This document shows, piece by piece, positions 1 through 5,252 of a DNA stretch of 5,252 nt. How positions within the stretch are numbered: the stretch's first letter is position 1; the number at the start of each line of letters is the position of its first letter. The notes beneath the pieces were generated by a model. That model saw nothing but the letters and a program-made list of their open reading frames with translations. It ran no database searches and was not told the DNA's origin. Source of the stretch: a bacterium (GTDB taxonomy: Bacteria > Bacteroidota > Ignavibacteria > Kapaibacteriales > UBA961); contig JALHLL010000228.1 of the NCBI GenBank assembly GCA_022844575.1, forward strand, positions 1 through 5,252, in the 5' to 3' direction. The translations under genes and the position numbers were made by a program.

Positions 1-67
1 CTATCCACCAGCCGAGCATAACGATTATGCCACATAAAGAACCGTACAAAACAAAGTTCCATTTCAT
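1..67 (-). CDS. 5' end of a small membrane-protein gene, cut by the window edge
   Basis: Only the first 22 codons are visible (ATG at 67-65). The peptide begins MKWNFVLYGSLCG and continues with a hydrophobic run (IIVMLGWW), so it is probably an N-terminal transmembrane helix with a short positively charged start. The start is well supported: AAGGAG lies 7 bases upstream. The gene starts 20 bases after the stop of the upstream cytochrome-porin gene on the same strand, so the two are probably co-transcribed. The 'K..LYG...G.I' start resembles some DUF4199-type inner-membrane proteins, but 22 residues are too few to assign a family. The gene product is unknown. The frame and start are seen in the sequence; the membrane location is inferred. 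Confidence 0.72.
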   Translation of the reverse strand, partial: MKWNFVLYGSLCGIIVMLGWWI

Positions 68-74
68 GTTATTA

Positions 75-81
75 CTCCTTT
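75..81 (-). promoter_or_regulatory. Shine-Dalgarno site (AAAGGAG) for the partial gene at the left edge
   Basis: Read on the minus strand, AAAGGAG sits 7 bases before the ATG at 67-65, which is near-ideal spacing. It lies in the 20-base gap after the stop of the cytochrome-porin gene. It decides the start of the edge gene. It also contrasts with the two complete genes in the window, neither of which has a recognisable Shine-Dalgarno sequence at usable distance. Confidence 0.75.
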
Positions 82-87
82 GTAAAC

Positions 88-1260
88 TCAATAGAAGAGA
101 TGAAGTTGCACAGCCCAACGATTGGAACGAAAATCATTCGTATCCATAATTCTATACTCCGGTCTGATCTCAACATGCGGTAATACGAATGCCTGCACAC
201 CCAAGACGATGGAGTAAGCATCATATTCTTTGCTGCTTTGTACGATTGTACTACCGGTTTCAAAACGTGCAGTTGCATATAAGCCGTTTATAACCGAATA
301 CATCCCGTCTATGGAGATTATTGATGTTTTTTGATAGTCCTTTTTCTCTGTTTGCGAATACTCAATCATAAGCGCGGCTTCATCGGTAAGACCTAATCCC
401 GCAAAACCCCGAATGTTTGTATAATCATCATTAGCAAGCAATGATGACCCTACAAATGTATTCAATTTCATATCGAAAAATTGTTCAAGTAATTGTAATC
501 GGGCAGCGATAGTCGGTTTATTAGCGGTCGAAATTACGCTTACAGCATTACCGTTTATATCGCGAATGTTAATCTCACTTAATGCGTTCGTACCGAATAC
601 ACCAGCCGAAACAGTCATGCTATGCCACGAATCGTATGTCAGTTCAGCCCCATATTCCGCAATACTCGGTGGCATAAAATTGGTACTCAAATTTACTCCC
701 GAGCTAGTAATAAATTGTCGTATCAATTTCGAGTGATCATCATACTTAATACCTATGCTCGGAGCAAAACGACCTATTCGTAAGATTGGCAAATCGTATG
801 AGGGCTGTATTAACACCGATCCCAGCCATGGCTGTTGACCCGGAAACCTGTTTTTTGAAGAATGTCCGGCATTGTAATTCGCTTCAAGTTTTACTTCATC
901 GAAAGGGGCATACTGTGCATATATTGAGCCCTGCATAGGGAAATATTTCCGCTTATCATCGGGTGAGGTATGTCCGCGAACGGTTTGAAAACGTGCATCA
1001 AGCCCTAAAGTCAATTTACCATCATAGAATGTATTTTCTTCGATAGATTGGAATAAAGAACCCAACCCTAATTTGTCGGGGTCGATCATTCCGACCTCCG
1101 CATAGGAGTATGCGCCGAGTTCACTTCGCAAACTGCCGCCTTGTGATGTAATATGGCATGAAATACACTTATTACCTGTCATTAAAGCAAACTGAGGCAA
1201 TGACAGTAATTGTAGTGTTGATGTTATCAATACGATGGTGAAGCTGAAAAGAATACGCAT
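88..1260 (-). CDS. Exported monohaem c-type cytochrome fused to an outer-membrane beta-barrel (Cyc2-like layout)
   Basis: A 390-residue protein. Residues 1 to about 20-25 form a signal peptide (MRILFSFTIVLITSTLQLLS). A single haem c attachment motif C-I-S-C-H follows at residues 32-36 (bases 1153-1167), in the context PQFALMTGNKCISCH and then GGSLRSELG. The rest, from about residue 80, has the alternating polar/hydrophobic pattern of beta strands with acidic and polar loops, and it ends in an aromatic residue (VQLHLFY), as outer-membrane barrels usually do. Cyc2 iron-oxidising cytochromes share the order signal peptide, one CxxCH after a P-x-F-A-x-x-T-G motif, then a porin barrel. On that basis I infer a role in moving electrons across the outer membrane. 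The Gly-Gly after the haem site differs from the Cyc2 pattern as I remember it, and related uncharacterised Bacteroidota/Ignavibacteria cytochromes are the main alternative. M58 is the only Met shortly after the haem motif and is a speculative axial ligand. The start is chosen for the signal peptide; no Shine-Dalgarno is visible. It is first in a probable operon with the left-edge gene. Confidence 0.82.
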   Translation of the reverse strand: MRILFSFTIVLITSTLQLLSLPQFALMTGNKCISCHITSQGGSLRSELGAYSYAEVGMIDPDKLGLGSLFQSIEENTFYDGKLTLGLDARFQTVRGHTSPDDKRKYFPMQGSIYAQYAPFDEVKLEANYNAGHSSKNRFPGQQPWLGSVLIQPSYDLPILRIGRFAPSIGIKYDDHSKLIRQFITSSGVNLSTNFMPPSIAEYGAELTYDSWHSMTVSAGVFGTNALSEINIRDINGNAVSVISTANKPTIAARLQLLEQFFDMKLNTFVGSSLLANDDYTNIRGFAGLGLTDEAALMIEYSQTEKKDYQKTSIISIDGMYSVINGLYATARFETGSTIVQSSKEYDAYSIVLGVQAFVLPHVEIRPEYRIMDTNDFRSNRWAVQLHLFY

Positions 1261-1300
1261 ATCGAATGAGTTAGTGAAAAACGTGGTTCAACACACATTC

Positions 1301-1308
1301 CAAAACTA
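1301..1308 (-). promoter_or_regulatory. Candidate Bacteroidota -7 element for the cytochrome-porin gene
   Basis: On the minus strand the sequence reads TAGTTTTG, a full match to the TAnnTTTG -7 element of Bacteroidota housekeeping promoters. It lies 40 bases upstream of the ATG at 1260, implying a leader of roughly 30-35 bases. No clear TTG/TTTG -33 element is seen at the usual distance, although a T-rich run lies immediately upstream. One such match in an AT-rich stretch could occur by chance; position and orientation support it. Confidence 0.42.
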
Positions 1309-1353
1309 CAAAAAATATTGAGAAGAGGTAATTACTTCGCATAACATATACGC

Positions 1354-1368
1354 ATAATGTATCATTAT
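1354..1368. repeat. Short perfect palindrome ATAATG-TAT-CATTAT between the divergent promoters
   Basis: Six-base arms flank a 3-base centre at 1360-1362. It sits between the two promoter candidates, overlapping one copy of the CGCATAA direct repeat, so it could be a regulator-binding site for either unit. It is short and AT-rich, so chance is a real alternative, and no regulator gene is visible nearby. Confidence 0.25.
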
Positions 1369-1396
1369 ATATATGCAGGTAGGTGCAATTTTATCG

Positions 1397-1426
1397 TTTT
1401 TGCATTATCACTTTTTTTAATTTTGC
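1397..1426 (+). promoter_or_regulatory. Candidate Bacteroidota promoter for the CotH-domain gene
   Basis: TAATTTTGC at 1418-1426 matches the TAnnTTTG(c) -7 element fully. TTTTTG at 1397-1402 could be the -33 element, but the 15-base spacer is shorter than the usual 17-23. Transcription would begin near 1432, giving a leader of roughly 135-140 bases before the ATG at 1570. Because the element lies downstream of the ATG at 1357, it argues against that earlier start. Confidence 0.42.
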
Positions 1427-1569
1427 GATCCGTACTTACAACAGCGTTCCGTATCTACACGACACAATCTGAATACGATTTAGAGGGGAGATGTACTCAT
1501 TCCGGCAGTAAAAAATGGAACAAAACTTCATTTATTCGAGTTATAGGGGTAAAACGAAAAATTATACAT

Positions 1570-4500
1570 ATGATGACAAAAACTTTATTGACTCTCGGTT
1601 TCTTAATCACGCTTCATGTTTCGGTGAAAGCACAGTTTTACATTTCAGAAGTTTCACCTGCAAACGGAAGCGTTAAAGATATGTTTGCAAATTCATCCGA
1701 TTGGTTTGAAATATCATCCGCTAATAAACCTGCGGATTTGCATAACTGGCGAATTTCCGATAAGGCAAAATTTGAAAATGCGTATCCATTGCCCGATACA
1801 TCGCTCAATCCTAATCAATCATTACTTGTTTTTGCATCAGGTAATTCGAGTACCGCTTATAAAGTCTATGAAGTAATCGGTGATGGTAGTTGGATAGGAC
1901 GTTGGTCAACATGGGAGAGAAATTCATTTAACTATACCAAGCTGAAAGGTGATTTTTCAGTTACTGTAAGGATTAATTCCATTCATCATGATTCAGTTCC
2001 TACGGAAGCAGTATTGATGATTCGAGAAAATCTTAGTGAAAACTCACGATATATTGGTATTTCCGTTATGAATAACGGAACATGTGTAAGGCATATTAAA
2101 CCCAGTGAAAATCCGAATGCCGATCGTTTATTTTTCAGACTGGAAACATGTCCGATTGATGTGAAGTTGCCTGAAGCTTATTTGAAGATGGAAAAAATTG
2201 GCGATAGTGTTCGTCTATCTCTTTCTAAGGACGGATATTATTGGTCAAATTCGGATATGATTCATTTTCCTTTTGGAAATCAGGATGTATTTGCAGGCAT
2301 AGCAATAGCCCCGACAAATTATCTGATGAGCAAGAATATACGTTTAACGTATAGTGGATTATCAATAAATAATCAGCCGATAGAAAACGGATTTCCTTTG
2401 ATAACCGGTATCAAATTGGAGAATAAACCGAAAAAAAATATCTGCCGAGAGGTTCATGCCCCTTTCCAACTTTCTGCATCCGGCGAAAAGTTATACTTAT
2501 GGAACCCGGAAGGTGAATTAATTGATACAATTTCTTGGGGTAAAGTACCGGGCAATATAACATATGGTAAAGATTCTAACGGCAATTCGGGTATTTTGCT
2601 GTATTCGACACCCGGAAACAATAGTGGCGAAGTTATGTCGGGAATATGTGAAAGAACGACTGTAAATAAGCCCTCCGGTTTCTATACATTACCTATTTCC
2701 ATACATGCACTTAATACTCATATCGGTGATACAATCAGATATACATTAAATGGTGAAATCCCTGATCGTACATCGCATATTCTTTCAAATCAGTCACAAC
2801 TTTATATTGATAAGAATACCACTTTGCGATTAATTACCTACAGAGGACATTTCAAGCCAAGTAGCGTTCAAACCTATACATATATATTCGATGAAAAGAA
2901 AGAATATCCGACTCTTTTTCTGACATCAACCGAACGGAATTGGTGGAGCGATACGCTCGGAATATTATACGATAGTGCAGGAAAATCAAATTCCTATGCA
3001 GGTTTCGAAATACCGGTTTCGGTAGAATACGTGAAAAACAATACGCGAATGTTTTTTGAAAATGGCGGTTGTTCTTTACGTGGAAGCTATTCCAGAACAT
3101 TGCCGCAAAAACCGTTTGATATTGATTTCAGAAGCCGCTACGGGGCTTCCGCTTTGCAGTATAACTTGTTCGGTAAATCCAATGATGAGTATGAGAAATT
3201 TATTGTAAGGAATGGCGGGCAAGATTGGTGGTCTATTTCATTCAGAGACAATGTGTCAGCCGTATTAGCACATTACTCGGGTCTTGATTATCAGGAATTT
3301 TCACCGGCAAGAGTATATATCAATGGAAATTACTGGGGTCATTATATGCTTCAAGAAAGTTCCGGCGATGAATATGTAGCAGAAAACTTTTCGGTAGATA
3401 AAGAACATATTTCAATGGTAGGAATGGCCGGTAATCCATTATATGGCAATTCGCGTTCATTTCATGCTTGGAGAGATAAACTTTCTCAATCGGATTGCAC
3501 GATTGACTCCGTATTCAGCCAATGTTCGGCTGCGATAAATATGGAGCAATTCTATCTCTATACCGCTCTGCAAGTATTTATCGGAAATAGGGATTTCCCC
3601 GGCAACAATGTAAAATTATGGCAGGATACTACCGATAATAGTCCGTGGAGATTTATTCTATACGATACCGACCTTGCTCATGCTTCCTCATGGGGATTTG
3701 ATGCGGATATATTCCATCAAATTCTTAGCCCTCAACAAACCAATTGGGCAAATGATACCATCACAACCATTCTGTGGAGAAAATTTTTCACTAATAAAAA
3801 TTGCAGAAACACTTTCTTAGTACGCCTTGCCGATGAATTAAATACACATTTTTCGGAGAGATCATACGTATCAATTATTGATTCTTTGAATGCAATAGTA
3901 AAAGATGAAATGTCTGATCATAGAAAACGCTGGCAAATGATTACGACGGATTGGGATAAGGAAATAGAGAGAATTAAGGATTTTGGCACGCAAAGACCCG
4001 CTATTGTAAGAAATCAAGCAATACATACTTTTAAGTTAAAGGGAATTACTCATATTACGGCCAAAAGCTACCCTGAGAATAAAGGAAATACAGTAACAAT
4101 AAGCAGAAGTGTTTCAACGGATAATTCAAATTCCGGTTTATTCTTTCAGGAAATACCTATTAAGTTAAATGTAAAGGAAAATAAAGGGTGGAAATTTTTA
4201 CGTTGGATGAAAGCGGATTCCGTATTTTCATCCACAAAGGAAATTATGTACTCGCCCATTGATGAAACGGAATCCATTATTGCGGAATTTGTGATTGATT
4301 CATCGGCAATTACAAATGAACAATCCATTGTAATCAATGAAATTATGTATAAGCCGCATGATGATAAGGATTGTAAGGATTGGATTGAAATAACGAATTA
4401 TGGTAATGCTTCCGTTGATATAGGAAAGTGGATATTAAAAGACGACGATGATGATCATGAATATGTTTTTCCTGAAAACACCGTTATCAACCCATATGAG

Positions 4501-5061
4501 CATTATGTAATCTGTGAGGATACGACTTTATTCTTGCAATTTTATTCACGTCCGCAGTTTATATTAGGAAATATTGATTTCGGATTCGGCAGGGGTGATC
4601 AAGTACGTCTTTTTGATGCACAAAGTATTTTAGTTGACAGTGTTAAATACGGTGTTACTACCCCTTGGGATGCCGATGCGGACGGGACGGGACAATCTCT
4701 CGAACTAAAATCACCGGAATCAGACAATACTATTGCAACCAACTGGTATGCGAATGGTGAACAAAACGGCACCCCGGGCAGAGCCAATACGCCGACTCTT
4801 AACGTACATAATGATGAATTGACGGGATTTTTTGTTGAATATAATAATTCGTCCATTATTATCAGACAATTAAGGGAAACCCAAATTTTCGATATTGCTA
4901 TTTATGATATTCGTGGTAATACGATGCATTCCTCCCATAACGCCGACAAAACGGAAATTCGTATTTCATTAGATGATTTCCCTACCGGATTATTTATGAT
5001 TTCAGTTAATGATAATATGATAAAAAGCAGATTCTATAAATCATTTATACATTTCAGGTAA
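1570..5061 (+). CDS. Secreted multidomain CotH kinase-like protein with lamin-tail domains and T9SS sorting domain
   Basis: 1163 residues, numbered from ATG 1570 (MMTKT; ATG 1573 is equally possible). Signal peptide 1-21, cleavage VKA|QF. A lamin-tail domain starts at about 24 (ISEV, DWFEI, WRISD, VFASGN at 87-92) and resumes at 296 (HAPFQLSASGEKLYL) to about 355. Between the halves lies a concanavalin/DUF1349-like segment (GDFSVTVRI, MIREN, SKDGYYW, VFAGIA). A chitobiase C-terminal-like Ig domain spans about 366-440 (IRYTLNGEIPD, then YTYIF). A CotH kinase-like domain spans about 446-820: LRGSYSR at 503, K514 in KPFDIDF, D675-x3-NN, and YDTDLA with D699 and D701, which I take as the likely metal/ATP-binding acids. 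An InlB-repeat-like segment follows at about 820-905 (GWKFLRW, then IIAEF), a second LTD at about 919-1074 (VINEIMY, DWIEI, DADADGTGQSLEL, NGTPGRAN), and a T9SS type A sorting domain at about 1078-1163 (IYDIRGN, FPTGLFMISV). I infer export by Sec then T9SS to the surface or medium. Substrate and kinase activity are unknown. No Shine-Dalgarno is visible; the nearest G-rich run, at 1546-1549, is too far upstream. Confidence 0.88.
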   Translation: MMTKTLLTLGFLITLHVSVKAQFYISEVSPANGSVKDMFANSSDWFEISSANKPADLHNWRISDKAKFENAYPLPDTSLNPNQSLLVFASGNSSTAYKVYEVIGDGSWIGRWSTWERNSFNYTKLKGDFSVTVRINSIHHDSVPTEAVLMIRENLSENSRYIGISVMNNGTCVRHIKPSENPNADRLFFRLETCPIDVKLPEAYLKMEKIGDSVRLSLSKDGYYWSNSDMIHFPFGNQDVFAGIAIAPTNYLMSKNIRLTYSGLSINNQPIENGFPLITGIKLENKPKKNICREVHAPFQLSASGEKLYLWNPEGELIDTISWGKVPGNITYGKDSNGNSGILLYSTPGNNSGEVMSGICERTTVNKPSGFYTLPISIHALNTHIGDTIRYTLNGEIPDRTSHILSNQSQLYIDKNTTLRLITYRGHFKPSSVQTYTYIFDEKKEYPTLFLTSTERNWWSDTLGILYDSAGKSNSYAGFEIPVSVEYVKNNTRMFFENGGCSLRGSYSRTLPQKPFDIDFRSRYGASALQYNLFGKSNDEYEKFIVRNGGQDWWSISFRDNVSAVLAHYSGLDYQEFSPARVYINGNYWGHYMLQESSGDEYVAENFSVDKEHISMVGMAGNPLYGNSRSFHAWRDKLSQSDCTIDSVFSQCSAAINMEQFYLYTALQVFIGNRDFPGNNVKLWQDTTDNSPWRFILYDTDLAHASSWGFDADIFHQILSPQQTNWANDTITTILWRKFFTNKNCRNTFLVRLADELNTHFSERSYVSIIDSLNAIVKDEMSDHRKRWQMITTDWDKEIERIKDFGTQRPAIVRNQAIHTFKLKGITHITAKSYPENKGNTVTISRSVSTDNSNSGLFFQEIPIKLNVKENKGWKFLRWMKADSVFSSTKEIMYSPIDETESIIAEFVIDSSAITNEQSIVINEIMYKPHDDKDCKDWIEITNYGNASVDIGKWILKDDDDDHEYVFPENTVINPYEHYVICEDTTLFLQFYSRPQFILGNIDFGFGRGDQVRLFDAQSILVDSVKYGVTTPWDADADGTGQSLELKSPESDNTIATNWYANGEQNGTPGRANTPTLNVHNDELTGFFVEYNNSSIIIRQLRETQIFDIAIYDIRGNTMHSSHNADKTEIRISLDDFPTGLFMISVNDNMIKSRFYKSFIHFR

Positions 5062-5072
5062 ATATACAAATC

Positions 5073-5117
5073 AATATAGGAAGTAATTATATCAAATATA
5101 TAGTTACTTCCTATGTT
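5073..5117. terminator. Long hairpin after the CotH-domain gene, possible bidirectional terminator
   Basis: ATAGGAAGTAA (5076-5086) pairs perfectly with TTACTTCCTAT (5104-5114). The stem continues inward through one G-T pair and five A-T pairs to a 5-base loop CAAAT (5093-5097), giving about 17 pairs, and it can extend outward by a few more to 5073/5117. It begins 12-15 bases after the stop at 5059-5061. Neither side has a strong U-run (GTTTAG follows on the plus strand), so it is not a textbook intrinsic terminator. It may end transcription from both sides or protect the 3' end of the mRNA. Confidence 0.6.
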
Positions 5118-5252
5118 TAGCAATATGACAATGCTCCCTTTCGATACTGATTTCCTCACAATAGACTAAACAGTAGCGAATATTGAAAAGCACTTTTTTA
5201 GTTTTACACCTTTCAATATATCTGTTTATACTTTCAGAATCGTACTCATAAC
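5104..5252 (-). CDS. Possible 3' end of a convergent gene running in from the right edge
   Basis: On the minus strand one frame is open from the window edge (first full codon 5250-5248) for 48 codons to a TAA at 5106-5104. The peptide includes RYIERCKTKK, then IRYCLVYCEEISIE, and ends HCHIAKHRK. It is charged, with four Cys and three His in its C-terminal half, which might suggest metal binding, but no family is recognisable. An open run of this length in AT-rich DNA is somewhat unexpected but can occur by chance in one of six frames. If real, the gene converges on the CotH-domain gene and its stop lies in the right arm of the hairpin. The frame is seen directly; that it is a gene is inferred. 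Confidence 0.35.
   Translation of the reverse strand, partial: YEYDSESINRYIERCKTKKVLFNIRYCLVYCEEISIEREHCHIAKHRK

Larger units (their letters stand above)
1261..1569. other. Divergent intergenic region with leaders for both transcription units
   Basis: About 310 bases separate the starts of the minus-strand cytochrome-porin gene and the plus-strand CotH-domain gene. The region is AT-rich. It holds one promoter candidate facing each way (1301-1308 and 1397-1426), a 15-base palindrome (1354-1368), and a 7-base direct repeat CGCATAA at 1338-1344 and 1351-1357 (13-base period). From 1427 to 1569 I see no riboswitch-like or terminator-like structure. The frame of the large gene stays open back to an ATG at 1357, but I treat 1357-1569 as non-coding because the rightward promoter candidate lies within it and a signal peptide starts at 1570. 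Confidence 0.6.

Noticed and set aside
72..278. 68-codon minus-strand open frame
   Set aside because: It overlaps the cytochrome-porin gene in another frame, has no family resemblance and no ribosome site; it is a shadow frame.
1685..1876. 63-codon plus-strand open frame
   Set aside because: It lies wholly inside the CotH-domain gene in another frame, and that gene's protein shows clear domain motifs through the region.
2852..3100. 82-codon minus-strand open frame
   Set aside because: Antisense to the chitobiase-like/CotH region, low-complexity composition, no start signal; shadow frame.
4146..4337. 63-codon minus-strand open frame
   Set aside because: Antisense to the InlB-like segment of the large gene with no supporting signal.
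4438..4461. Run of Asp codons (KDDDDDHE), considered as a microsatellite or calcium site
   Set aside because: It mixes GAC and GAT codons and falls in an LTD loop where acidic residues are common; no evidence of slippage or a defined calcium-binding motif.
4599..4856. 85-codon minus-strand open frame
   Set aside because: Antisense to the second lamin-tail domain, whose motifs (DADADGTGQSLEL, NGTPGRAN) clearly show the coding frame on the plus strand.
5115..5160. Short plus-strand ATG frame after the hairpin (ATGACAATG, 14 codons)
   Set aside because: Too short, no ribosome site, no recognisable peptide.

Overview
The window is AT-rich and looks like it comes from the Bacteroidota/Ignavibacteria (Chlorobi-Kapabacteria) side of the FCB group. 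The evidence is a large secreted protein with a C-terminal region typical of type IX secretion (T9SS) cargo, two candidate promoters with the TAnnTTTG -7 element used by Bacteroidota, and a c-type cytochrome joined to an outer-membrane barrel. I cannot name the genus.

Left part (1-1260, minus strand): a 390-residue exported protein has one CxxCH haem site just after its signal peptide, followed by a region that looks like a beta-barrel porin. This layout recalls Cyc2-type monohaem cytochrome-porin fusions. Its stop is 20 bases from the start of a second minus-strand gene, which has a clear Shine-Dalgarno sequence and leaves the window at the left edge after 22 codons. The two look like one operon.

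Middle (1261-1569): a divergent intergenic region of about 310 bases. Each direction has a TAnnTTTG-type promoter candidate, and a small palindrome and a short direct repeat lie between them. An open frame runs through much of this region ahead of the large gene, but the rightward promoter candidate lies inside it. I therefore read it as untranslated leader and start the large gene at 1570.

Right part (1570-5061, plus strand): one gene for a 1163-residue multidomain cell-surface or secreted protein. Its order is signal peptide, lamin-tail domain (LTD), chitobiase C-terminal-like Ig domain, CotH kinase-like domain, InlB-repeat-like segment, second LTD, T9SS sorting domain. The first LTD appears to be split by an inserted concanavalin-like domain of roughly 190-200 residues (DUF1349 style). 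This is the most unusual feature in the window.

After the gene there is a long, near-perfect hairpin (about 5076-5114) without a good U-tract. A possible convergent minus-strand gene enters from the right edge and would end with its stop codon inside that hairpin.

The divergent transcription units share only the fact that their products act at or beyond the outer membrane; nothing in the sequence ties their functions together. I see no RNA gene, CRISPR array, insertion sequence, phage gene or defence system.
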